64,000 nucleotides of DNA from Acidovorax sp. Root219 (GTDB lineage: Bacteria > Pseudomonadota > Gammaproteobacteria > Burkholderiales > Burkholderiaceae_C): contig NZ_LMIJ01000014.1 of NCBI RefSeq assembly GCF_001428665.1, forward strand, positions 91,244-155,243. The letters run 5' to 3'. Under the pieces are notes generated by a model, which was given only the letters and a program-made list of their open reading frames with translations, had not been told where the DNA came from and ran no database searches. Numbering within the stretch: position 1 is the first letter of the stretch; each line of letters starts with the position of its first letter. A program made the position numbers and the translations under genes. This document shows, piece by piece, positions 24,526-31,598 of this stretch.

Positions 24526-25794
24526 TCAGGCGGCGGCGGGGACCAGGCGCTTGAGCGGCGCCTCGCGGATCGGCAGGTTCACCAGCGCAGCACCCAGGGC
24601 CAGCGCGATGTCGATGTACCAGACCCAGTCGTAGCTGCCCGTGGCCTGGAACACGCTGCCGCCCAGGTAGGCGCCGAAGAAGCCGCCGATCTGGTGCGAC
24701 AGCATCACCACGCCGAACAGCATGGCCATGTTGGCCGTGCCGAACATCTTGGCCACCAGCCCGGCCGTGGGCGGCACGGTGGACAGAAAGGTCACGCCCA
24801 TCACTGCGGCAAAGATCAGCATCACGGCCGTGGTCTTGGGTGCGAACAGAAAGATCAGCACCGCCAGGCCGCGCGTGGCGTACAGCAGCGACAGCAGCGA
24901 CTTCATGCGCCAGCGGCCCACGGCCCAGCCCATGGCCAGGCTGCCGATGATGTTGAACAGGCCGATCATCGCCAGCGACCAGCCGCCCACCTCGGGTGGC
25001 AGACCGCAGGCGGCCACCACACCGGGCAGATGCGTTGCCAGAAAGGCCACGTGAAAACCGCACACCAGAAAGCCCGCCGACAGGTACAGGTAGCTGCGCG
25101 TGCCCAGCGCCTGGGCAATGGCTTCGCGCGCCGTCAGCGCCTTCACGCCCGATGCCGCTGCGGCCTGCGCCGCCAGTGCCTTCGAGTTGCCCTTGAGCAC
25201 GAAGACCGCCGGCAGCGCCAGCAGCACCAGCACGCCCAGCCACTGCATGGCACTGGCCCAACCCACCGCGGCCGTCAGGCCAATGGCAATCGGCGCCATG
25301 GCGAACTGGCCGAACGAGCCGCCCGCGTTGACGATGCCGGTGGCCAAGCCGCGCTTGTTGGCGGGCACCAGCCGGGTGCTGGCGGCCATCAGCACCGAAG
25401 GGCCAGCCATGCCGGCACCACCCGCCGCCAGCACGCCAATGGCAAAGATCAGCCCAGCCGTCGTCGTCATCAGCGGGGTGATGAACGTGCCCAGGGCCAC
25501 CAGCACCACCCCCAGAAAGATCACGCGCCCGGTGCCGATGCGGTCGGCCACCGCGCCCGCAAACGGCTGCGTGAGGCCCCACCACAGCTGGCCAAAGGCA
25601 AACGCTAGGCTGATGCTGCCCACGCCCAGGCCCGTGGACGTGTTCAGGGAAGAGAGGAACAAACCCATGGTCTGGCGCGTGCCCATGGTGAGTGCAAAGG
25701 CGCCTGCGGCGGCCAGAAGCACCAGCCAGATGGCGATGGGTGGGACGGCAGGCTTTGGGGAAGCTGGCGCGGAAAAGGTCTGTTCATTCGCCAT
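24526..25794 (-). CDS. MFS transporter (oxalate/formate antiporter-like or MCT-type)
   Basis: The 422-aa protein has 12 predicted membrane segments in two halves. The first half reads PPIAIWLVLLAAAGAFALTM and QPFAGAVADRIGTGRVIFLG, the latter a loop 2-3 signature of the major facilitator superfamily. Later segments include NAGGSFGQFAMAPIAIGLT and LSHQIGGFFGAYLGG. The general form recalls monocarboxylate-type MFS members, but the substrate is a guess. The ATG at 25794 overlaps the last bases of the MarR gene; a longer start at 25836 would overlap more. Cotranscription with MarR suggests it is under that regulator. Confidence 0.88.
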   Translation of the reverse strand: MANEQTFSAPASPKPAVPPIAIWLVLLAAAGAFALTMGTRQTMGLFLSSLNTSTGLGVGSISLAFAFGQLWWGLTQPFAGAVADRIGTGRVIFLGVVLVALGTFITPLMTTTAGLIFAIGVLAAGGAGMAGPSVLMAASTRLVPANKRGLATGIVNAGGSFGQFAMAPIAIGLTAAVGWASAMQWLGVLVLLALPAVFVLKGNSKALAAQAAAASGVKALTAREAIAQALGTRSYLYLSAGFLVCGFHVAFLATHLPGVVAACGLPPEVGGWSLAMIGLFNIIGSLAMGWAVGRWRMKSLLSLLYATRGLAVLIFLFAPKTTAVMLIFAAVMGVTFLSTVPPTAGLVAKMFGTANMAMLFGVVMLSHQIGGFFGAYLGGSVFQATGSYDWVWYIDIALALGAALVNLPIREAPLKRLVPAAA

Positions 25795-26263
25795 GGTCGA
25801 GCTCCGAGATGGGGGACAGCAGTTCAAGGCACTCATCTGCCAGGGTGTGCAGCGCCATCACACGTTCCACGCCCAACAGGTCGTTGAGCGACAACTGCGC
25901 CACCTTCCAGCAATGCTGGGCTTCGGCGCGCTTGTCACGGCCCGCATCGGTGATGTGCACCAGGCGGCTGCGGCCATCGGCGCCGGCCTGCAGGGTCACC
26001 CAGCCGGCATCCACCAGCGGGCGCAGGTTGCGTGTGAGGGTGGAGGCATCCATCTTCATCTCCGCCGCCAGGTCGCCGGGGCGGATGGGGCCGAGCTTGA
26101 GCACATGCGACAGCAGCGAGTACTGCGTGGTCTTGAGGCCGCACTTCGCCATCTCGGCGTCGTAATGCTGCCCGACCCGGCGCAACAGCTGGCGCAGCTT
26201 GAAGTTGGTACAGCCCTGCGGACGCGCCGCAGCGGGTGAAGGAAGGGTGATTTCGGCTTGCAT
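25784..26263 (-). CDS. MarR-family transcriptional regulator
   Basis: The 159-aa protein has a winged helix-turn-helix (MAKCGLKTTQYSLLSHVLKL, DLAAEMKMDASTLTRNLRPL) and a wing region AGADGRSRLVHITDAG, all standard for MarR. It overlaps the downstream MFS gene by 11 bases and diverges from the thioesterase gene. A 27-base palindrome lies between the two divergent genes. The usual behaviour is repression released by a small ligand, here perhaps the MFS substrate. Confidence 0.92.
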   Translation of the reverse strand: MQAEITLPSPAAARPQGCTNFKLRQLLRRVGQHYDAEMAKCGLKTTQYSLLSHVLKLGPIRPGDLAAEMKMDASTLTRNLRPLVDAGWVTLQAGADGRSRLVHITDAGRDKRAEAQHCWKVAQLSLNDLLGVERVMALHTLADECLELLSPISELDHGE

Positions 26264-26271
26264 GGATTCGA

Positions 26272-26298
26272 TTGTATCTGCAATAATTGCATATACAA
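26272..26298. promoter_or_regulatory. MarR-type operator palindrome
   Basis: TTGTAT (26272-26277) and ATACAA (26293-26298) flank GCAA and TTGC around TAA, all symmetric about one centre. It starts 8 bases upstream of the marR ATG and 22 bases before the thioesterase ATG, so binding would block both promoters. Size and placement fit a MarR dimer site. Confidence 0.75.
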
Positions 26299-26320
26299 CA
26301 CTTCAACTGAACGAAGACCC

Positions 26321-26872
26321 ATGACACAACACAACCAACTCGAACAATGGCTTGCCCTGGAGCAAGAGGTGATGGCCCGCATGGATGGCGGCGTGGGCCC
26401 CGGCGTGTCCCGGCCCGACCAGGTGGCGGGCCTCGACGGCCTGCAGATGATGCAGGCCATGCTGCGCGGCGAGCTGCCCTACCCTCCCATCGCCCGCACC
26501 CTGGACTTTCGCCTGGTGGAGGTCAGCGCGGGCGTGGCCATCTTCCAGGGCACCCCGGGCGTGGAGCACCTGAACCCCATGGGCACCGTGCACGGCGGCT
26601 GGTTCGCAACCCTGCTCGACTCGGCCCTGGGCTGCGCGGTGCACACCCGCATGCTGCCCGGCCGCGGCTACACCACGGCCGAACTGGGCGTGAACCTGGT
26701 CAAGGCCATCACCCCCAAGGTGCAGCGCGTGCGCGCCGAAGGCCGTGTGATCCACTGCGGGCGCCAGTTGGCCACGGCCGAGGCGCGCCTGGTGGGACCC
26801 GACGGCACCCTGTACGCCCACGCCACCACCACCTGCCTGGTTTTCGATCTACCGGCACAATCGAGGGCATGA
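26321..26872 (+). CDS. PaaI-family hot-dog thioesterase
   Basis: This 183-aa acyl-CoA thioesterase starts at the ATG at 26321. Residues about 70-175 form the hot-dog fold with the family motif [20 protein letters not shown] (HGG plus the helical D), then [14 protein letters not shown] and [15 protein letters not shown]. PaaI-type enzymes hydrolyse aryl- or acyl-CoA esters, often as salvage when CoA is trapped. It diverges from marR over a palindromic operator and overlaps the gloA start by four bases (ATGA). Confidence 0.9.
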   Translation: MTQHNQLEQWLALEQEVMARMDGGVGPGVSRPDQVAGLDGLQMMQAMLRGELPYPPIARTLDFRLVEVSAGVAIFQGTPGVEHLNPMGTVHGGWFATLLDSALGCAVHTRMLPGRGYTTAELGVNLVKAITPKVQRVRAEGRVIHCGRQLATAEARLVGPDGTLYAHATTTCLVFDLPAQSRA

Positions 26873-27282
26873 GATTCCTCCACACGATGCTCCGCGTTGG
26901 CAACCTTCAACGCTCGATTGATTTCTACACCCAGGTGCTGGGCATGCAGCTGCTGCGCCAGTCCGAAAACCCCGAGTACAAGTACTCGCTGGCCTTCCTC
27001 GGCTTCGACGGCGGCAACCCCGGCCAGGCCGAGATCGAGCTGACCTACAACTGGGGCACCGAGAGCTACGACCTCGGTACGGCCTATGGCCATATCGCGC
27101 TGGGCGTGCCGGATGCGTATGCGGCCTGCGACAAGATCAAGGCGGCGGGCGGCAATGTGACGCGCGAGGCGGGGCCGGTCAAAGGCGGTAGCACGGTGAT
27201 CGCGTTTGTGACGGATCCTGATGGGTACAAGATTGAGCTGATTGAGCGCAAGAACGATACGGGTGGCACGGGATTGCGCTGA
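26869..27282 (+). CDS. gloA: Lactoylglutathione lyase (glyoxalase I)
   Basis: The 137-aa enzyme isomerises the methylglyoxal-glutathione hemithioacetal to S-lactoylglutathione. Metal ligands are in place by alignment with E. coli GloA: His5 ([10 protein letters not shown]), Glu57 ([10 protein letters not shown]), His75 (YGHIALGV) and Glu123 (YKIELIERK). Length is as in the Ni-dependent bacterial type. It overlaps the thioesterase stop and is followed by a GC-rich hairpin. Coexpression with the thioesterase may be incidental. Confidence 0.95.
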   Translation: MRFLHTMLRVGNLQRSIDFYTQVLGMQLLRQSENPEYKYSLAFLGFDGGNPGQAEIELTYNWGTESYDLGTAYGHIALGVPDAYAACDKIKAAGGNVTREAGPVKGGSTVIAFVTDPDGYKIELIERKNDTGGTGLR

Positions 27283-27637
27283 GTGCCTGCCCCCCACGAA
27301 AGTTGCCCGGCGATGCCGGGCATTTGCGTTCATGCCTCTGCACGCCGGAACGCAGGTCCAACCTCTACGCGGCACGATTCGGCAAAGTCGATGCGGCACT
27401 CGCCCACGGCGAAAATCTGTATGCGATTTTGTTACATATAGGCATATGCACCGGCCACTGGACAATTTGTCCAGCCGTGAACCTATGCTTTGCATACCAT
27501 GGGGCTAGGCTGCTGGTGGACAGCACCTTCTTACCCCGCGCGAAATCTCACAGGCCTGCGACCACACTGGGGTGAAGAACGCTACGCACCGGGTTACGTA
27601 GACAGCACAGCCACCGAACCCATTTCAAAGTTAAACC
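27283..27637. other. Intergenic region with a dyad, no gene seen
   Basis: 355 bases between gloA and the orphan protein. Apart from the hairpin at its start, it holds a perfect dyad CTGGACAA-T-TTGTCCAG (27458-27474), preceded by AT-rich sequence around TTGTTACATATAGGCATATG. This could be the promoter and operator of the downstream gene. No convincing coding sequence is present; open frames here are short and lack ribosome sites. Confidence 0.5.
27305..27330 (+). terminator. Possible terminator after gloA
   Basis: GCCCGGC (27305-27311), GAT loop, GCCGGGC (27315-27321), then ATTTGCGTT. The stem is strong but the T-tract is poor, so termination may be partial. It lies 23 bases past the gloA stop. 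Confidence 0.55.
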
Positions 27638-29050
27638 ATGATCTACCCAACCCTCAATTTCGCAAACGGCGTCTTTTCCAGTAACAAGGCGCTCTATTTT
27701 CGATCCGGGTTGGTCAACAAGGTAGAGAACGGCGCCCTGAGCATCGGCCACTCTACCGACAGAGTGGTAGACCCTTGGGTAGCTGCCGACGGCGCCGTTT
27801 TGAAACAGGCTCACAACGGCAAGGACGGTATCGGATTCAATTTCGAGGTCTCGCACAACCATGAAGCGAACCATTTCACCGACTGCTCTCTGATCAGCTT
27901 CGCGGAGGGATGGCTTCTTCTCGAAGAGAACGAAACAGGCAAATTCATCGCGTACAACTACCTGGAAAAGCGTTACCTGGAATTCAACAATGCCAGAGTG
28001 CGGAGTTTGAATCACGCTGGCGGTTTCTTCTTTGAAGAAGGCCGACATGGATGGTCGGTATACGACCACCAAGGCATTAAAGTATGCGAGTGCAATGCTG
28101 TCAGCGACGGCAACCGTCCGGAAAATGCGCTCAGCTTGTTCAAAATCGGCGAAACCATCCATCTCAGCGTGGGCGGTGAAAATGGCGCAGCATTCCTCGT
28201 GCCTTTTTCTCTGAGCCGGGGCGAGTTGGGGCCTCGTGTAGAGCGACCCAGCGGATATATCGTTTCCATTGTTCAAACCCTCGATGGGGTTTTCTTCGCA
28301 GACAAATCAGGCATTTTCAAAGCCGCTTCGGATGATCTGTCAATTGCAGAGAAAATTGCCGTTTTCGACCCAGACAAGTTCAAGGGCACACTGCTGTTCT
28401 GGCACAACGACCAAGCGCTGTATGCAGCGTCTTGCGGCGCCAATTTTCTCAACAGCTATCTGCCCGATGGCACCGTGGTCAGCTCGGTAAGCCTGCCCTC
28501 CCAATGGAAATTCTGGCTGGGCAACCCTGTACACCTCCAGGTGGTAGGCGGCCGAAGCCTGGTTTTCTTGAGTCCCGACGATTACCACCAATGGGGATGT
28601 GGGGCACTGTTGTCCATACCCGCCGGTACATCTTTCGGCCAAGAGATTTTCGCGGAAGAGAGTTTGCAGACCTTGAACATCAGCCAGACCATGGCAGTCG
28701 ATGGTTCCCACGGATACCGCTTGAAGATCGGCTCCGTTGATGCAGAGGTGGCCACCCGGCACGCCGCCCACCACCTGGCGAGCCTGGTGAACAAGGTGGC
28801 CCCGGGTCTCATGAACAGCGGCTTCACCCAGGACAAGAGCTTCAATGGAACCTTGGAAATCGAACTGATCACGCCACAGCCCATCGACGGCGGGCATTTA
28901 CACATGGACTACCTCAAGGAATTGTTCCGCCAGATGCAAACCAGTCCGCAGAGTTACAAGGCGGGCAACCGCAAGGGCCCGCTGCGCCTGAGCGTTTTTT
29001 GGCATGCCGCTACCGGCGGGTCTGAGGAGCTGGTCTTTTCAAGCACCTGA
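27638..29050 (+). CDS. Orphan hypothetical protein (470 aa), lower GC
   Basis: It starts MIYPTLNFANGVFSSNKALY. The sequence is rich in short beta-like segments with Gly, Asp and aromatic residues and no membrane span or signal peptide. Repeats of the type GWSVYDHQGIKVCEC and GVFFADKSGIFKAA recall a beta-propeller, but I cannot name a family. The gene's GC is lower than its neighbours and codon use is less biased, which suggests horizontal origin. It stands alone between gloA and an OmpA-like gene, with a 355-base leader region containing a dyad. Confidence 0.7.
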   Translation: MIYPTLNFANGVFSSNKALYFRSGLVNKVENGALSIGHSTDRVVDPWVAADGAVLKQAHNGKDGIGFNFEVSHNHEANHFTDCSLISFAEGWLLLEENETGKFIAYNYLEKRYLEFNNARVRSLNHAGGFFFEEGRHGWSVYDHQGIKVCECNAVSDGNRPENALSLFKIGETIHLSVGGENGAAFLVPFSLSRGELGPRVERPSGYIVSIVQTLDGVFFADKSGIFKAASDDLSIAEKIAVFDPDKFKGTLLFWHNDQALYAASCGANFLNSYLPDGTVVSSVSLPSQWKFWLGNPVHLQVVGGRSLVFLSPDDYHQWGCGALLSIPAGTSFGQEIFAEESLQTLNISQTMAVDGSHGYRLKIGSVDAEVATRHAAHHLASLVNKVAPGLMNSGFTQDKSFNGTLEIELITPQPIDGGHLHMDYLKELFRQMQTSPQSYKAGNRKGPLRLSVFWHAATGGSEELVFSST

Positions 29051-29149
29051 GCGTTCCAGCCCGGGCTGGCATAGCGCAACATCATCGCCGATGGCGTGTG
29101 GCACGCAGACATGGAGCCTCGCGCCGGAACACAGGGCTTGTCCGAGTGA

Positions 29150-29719
29150 TCAGATCGCAGCCAGCACCACTTCCACCCGCCGCGCCTCCGCATTGCTGCC
29201 ACCCGCAGTAGTTTCCTCAGGCTTCTTCAGCTCGATCTTGTCTTCGGCCACGCCCAGGCCCTTGAGCGCGTCGCGCACCGCGTAGGCGCGCTGCTTGGCC
29301 AACTCGGCATTGGCGGCGGCGTCGCCCGTGGCGTCGTGGAAGCCAGAAACCACAGCCTTCTTGCCTTCGGCCACGCCTTTCACCACGTCAGCCAGGGCTT
29401 CGTTGGCGCCTGCGGCCAGCTCGGCCTTGGCGCTGGCGAAGTAGAACTTCACCACGCCGTTGTCCACGCGCACGCTGGCGGCGTCTGCTGCAGCAGCCGC
29501 AGCAGCCGCAGCAGGGGCAGCCATGTCAGCGGCCGGGGCGGCTGGCGCGTTGTTTGCAAGGGCGGTGGTGGACGCAGGCGCTGCCTTGCTGGCAGACGCG
29601 GCGCCCAGGCGCTTGACCACCACGGTGCCGACCGCGGTGGAGATGACCAGAGCGATCAGGATGAACAAAAAACCGAGGGCAAAACGTTCTTGGCTGTCGT
29701 TGTCGGAACTACCGGACAT
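29150..29719 (-). CDS. OmpA-family C-terminal domain protein, inner-membrane anchored
   Basis: The 189-aa protein starts at ATG 29719 after AGGGAGA. It has one N-terminal membrane helix (about 15-35, ALGFLFILIALVISTAVGTV), an Ala-rich linker (about 45-85) and a peptidoglycan-binding OmpA-like domain (about 88-189: FYFASAKAELAAGANEAL; AKQRAYAVRDALKGLGVAED; EARRVEVVLA). There is no beta-barrel, so it is anchored in the inner membrane and would touch peptidoglycan. A variable Ala repeat in the linker (coded by GCN runs) may change in length between strains. Confidence 0.88.
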   Translation of the reverse strand: MSGSSDNDSQERFALGFLFILIALVISTAVGTVVVKRLGAASASKAAPASTTALANNAPAAPAADMAAPAAAAAAAAADAASVRVDNGVVKFYFASAKAELAAGANEALADVVKGVAEGKKAVVSGFHDATGDAAANAELAKQRAYAVRDALKGLGVAEDKIELKKPEETTAGGSNAEARRVEVVLAAI

Positions 29720-29808
29720 GGGGTCTCCCTGTATGTATGTATATCTATGTGCGTGATGGATGTTTCGGGTGCCAGGCTTGGGCACCTTCTTCATTGTAGA
29801 GTGATGGC

Positions 29809-30405
29809 ATGACGAGTCTTCCCGCACCGCTGCGCGATCCCGCTCCCATGCTGGAGCGGGCCCTGCACGAGTGGGGTGGCCACAAGGACCTGTGGGTGTT
29901 CGGCTACGGCTCCCTGATCTGGCGCCCCGATTTCGACTTTTCCGAGCGCCGTGCTGCGCGCGTGCATGGCTGGCACCGCGCATTGAAGATGTGGAGCCGC
30001 ATCAACCGTGGCACGCCCGAGTGCCCGGGCCTGGTGTTCGGCATGCTCTCGGGCGGCAGTTGCCGGGGCATGGTGTTCCGCGTGGACAAGGCGCATGCGC
30101 GCCAGGTGCTGATCAACCTGTGGCAACGCGAGATGATGACCGGCGTGTATGACCCGCGCTGGCTCACCTGCCATACGCCCCATGGCAGCGTGCAGGCGCT
30201 GGCCTTCACCCTGTCGCGCAAAAGCCCCAACCACACGGGCGAGTTGCCCGACCAGGAATACTGCCGCATCTTTGAGCAGGCCTGTGGCAAGTTCGGCACC
30301 ACGCGCGATTACGCCCAGGCCACCTACGACGAGTTGCGCCGCATGGGCATCCACGACCGCTCGCTGGGAAGATTACTTTCGCTTACCGACAAAAAGCAGG
30401 CATAG
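29809..30405 (+). CDS. ChaC-like gamma-glutamylcyclotransferase
   Basis: The 198-aa protein has the family signature LWVFGYGSLIWRPDFDFSER near the N-terminus, then GWHRALKMWS, TPECPGLVFGM and DQEYCRIFEQACGKFG. ChaC-type enzymes cleave gamma-glutamyl peptides such as glutathione, releasing 5-oxoproline. The E in the PELPDQEY-like segment is near the position of the catalytic Glu, though I cannot align it exactly. It lies upstream of sodC in the same direction. Confidence 0.88.
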   Translation: MTSLPAPLRDPAPMLERALHEWGGHKDLWVFGYGSLIWRPDFDFSERRAARVHGWHRALKMWSRINRGTPECPGLVFGMLSGGSCRGMVFRVDKAHARQVLINLWQREMMTGVYDPRWLTCHTPHGSVQALAFTLSRKSPNHTGELPDQEYCRIFEQACGKFGTTRDYAQATYDELRRMGIHDRSLGRLLSLTDKKQA

Positions 30406-30511
30406 TGGCGCACTTGGAAGGTGCGAATCGTTCGCAGCCTTCACCACGTTCACCACGCCCAACGCGCCAGGGCGGTGCGTCTTTTTTTCTTGTCTTCTGG
30501 AGTCCATTGCC

Positions 30512-31036
30512 ATGAACAGTCTTCGCATTGCATCGCTTGCCCTCGCTGTCGCATCCCTGGCGGGTTGCGCCGCCTTTTCGTCCTCCGGCCCCAGCGCCAC
30601 CGGCAAGCTCGAAGCCACGCGTGGCAACACCACCACCGGTATGGTGACCTTCACTCAGACGGGCGAAACGGTCAAGGTAATGGGCGAGGTGCGTGGCCTC
30701 AAGCCGAATGCCGAGCATGGCTTCCACATCCATGAAAAAGGCGACTGCTCCAGTGGCGACGGCATGAGCGCCGGCGGCCACTTCAACCCCGGTGGCAAGC
30801 CGCACGGCAACCACGGCGGCGCCGAGCACCACACGGGCGACCTGCCCAGCCTGAAGGCCGACGCCGGTGGCGTGGCCAAGATCAGCTTCGAGTCGCGCTC
30901 CATCCGCGTGGGCAGCACCGCCAACGACATCGTCGGCAAGGGCCTGATCGTGCACCGCGACCCCGACGACTACACCACCCAGCCCACCGGCAATGCCGGC
31001 CCGCGGCTGGCGTGCGCGGTGATCACGGCGAAGTAA
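30512..31036 (+). CDS. sodC: Superoxide dismutase [Cu-Zn], lipoprotein
   Basis: The 174-aa enzyme dismutates superoxide in the periplasm. Residues 1-19 are a lipoprotein signal with lipobox LAGC (Cys19). Copper and zinc ligands are visible: HGFHIHEKGDC (two His), GGHFNPGG, AEHHTGDLP (His and Asp) and GLIVHRDPDD. The disulfide pair is GDC and RLACAV. The neighbouring ChaC-like gene lies 106 bases upstream; a GC hairpin with a T-run near 30462-30488 may separate the transcripts. The gene converges on the nucleotidyltransferase gene with a 14-base overlap. Confidence 0.95.
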   Translation: MNSLRIASLALAVASLAGCAAFSSSGPSATGKLEATRGNTTTGMVTFTQTGETVKVMGEVRGLKPNAEHGFHIHEKGDCSSGDGMSAGGHFNPGGKPHGNHGGAEHHTGDLPSLKADAGGVAKISFESRSIRVGSTANDIVGKGLIVHRDPDDYTTQPTGNAGPRLACAVITAK

Positions 31037-31598
31037 GTCTGCCCGCCAGGATCTGCTCGGCGCGGGCCAGATCCTGCACGGTGTCCACATCGGTCACCGT
31101 GCCTTCATCATGCACCTCCACCAGGCGCAACCTGCCCTGCTGCGCCTGCTCGCGCACCACGCTGGCGGCGCCCTGCTCGCCCGCCAGGGCCAGCAGGCCA
31201 GGCAGGCACAGCGCTGAAAAAGCCACCGGGTGGCCGCGCTCGCCACGGTGCACCGGCACGGCCACCGCGCACCCGTACAGCGCACCCACCATGCCGCGCA
31301 GGGTTTCTGGCCGCACCAGGGGCAGATCCGCCGGCAGCACCAGCCAGCCGGGTGCAGTGGCCGTGGCCCGCACCGCCGCCGCAATCGAATCCCCCATGCC
31401 CGGGTGGCCGGCGTCTTCCAGGTGCCAGGGCAAGCCGCTCTCGCGCACGGCGGCCAGCGTGTGCTCCAGCACGGGCACGCCACGCAGCAATGCGCTCAGC
31501 TTGTGCACGGACCCACCCGATGCGGCAAAGCGCTCGCCCCGGCCCGAGGCCAGGACCAGCACCACGGGGGACGGCAGCGGGTCCGGAACAACAACCAT
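31023..31598 (-). CDS. MobA/MocA-like molybdenum cofactor nucleotidyltransferase
   Basis: The 191-aa protein begins after VVPDPLPSPVVLVLASGRGE, with an NTP-transferase loop (LASGRGERFAASGGSVHKL). It then has PADLPLVRPETL, the acidic metal-binding motif, and RGERGHPVAFSA. Family members transfer CMP or GMP to molybdopterin to make the cytosine or guanine dinucleotide form. It is cotranscribed (ATGA overlap) with a xanthine-oxidase-type Mo enzyme, which needs molybdopterin cytosine dinucleotide, so MocA-like CTP use is the likely role. Confidence 0.85.
   Translation of the reverse strand: MVVVPDPLPSPVVLVLASGRGERFAASGGSVHKLSALLRGVPVLEHTLAAVRESGLPWHLEDAGHPGMGDSIAAAVRATATAPGWLVLPADLPLVRPETLRGMVGALYGCAVAVPVHRGERGHPVAFSALCLPGLLALAGEQGAASVVREQAQQGRLRLVEVHDEGTVTDVDTVQDLARAEQILAGRLTSP

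Noticed and set aside
27458-27474. Dyad CTGGACAA-T-TTGTCCAG as a terminator
   Set aside because: No T-tract follows. An operator is more likely, but without a known regulator nearby I note it only within the intergenic entry.
29460-29530. GCN-rich Ala stretch as a repeat array
   Set aside because: It is the coding sequence of the Ala-rich linker of the OmpA-like protein; length variation is possible but it is not a separate element.
30462-30488. Intrinsic terminator between the ChaC-like gene and sodC
   Set aside because: There is an imperfect GC hairpin with a T-run, but only about 24 bases remain before the sodC start, leaving no room for a new promoter. I do not list it as a feature.
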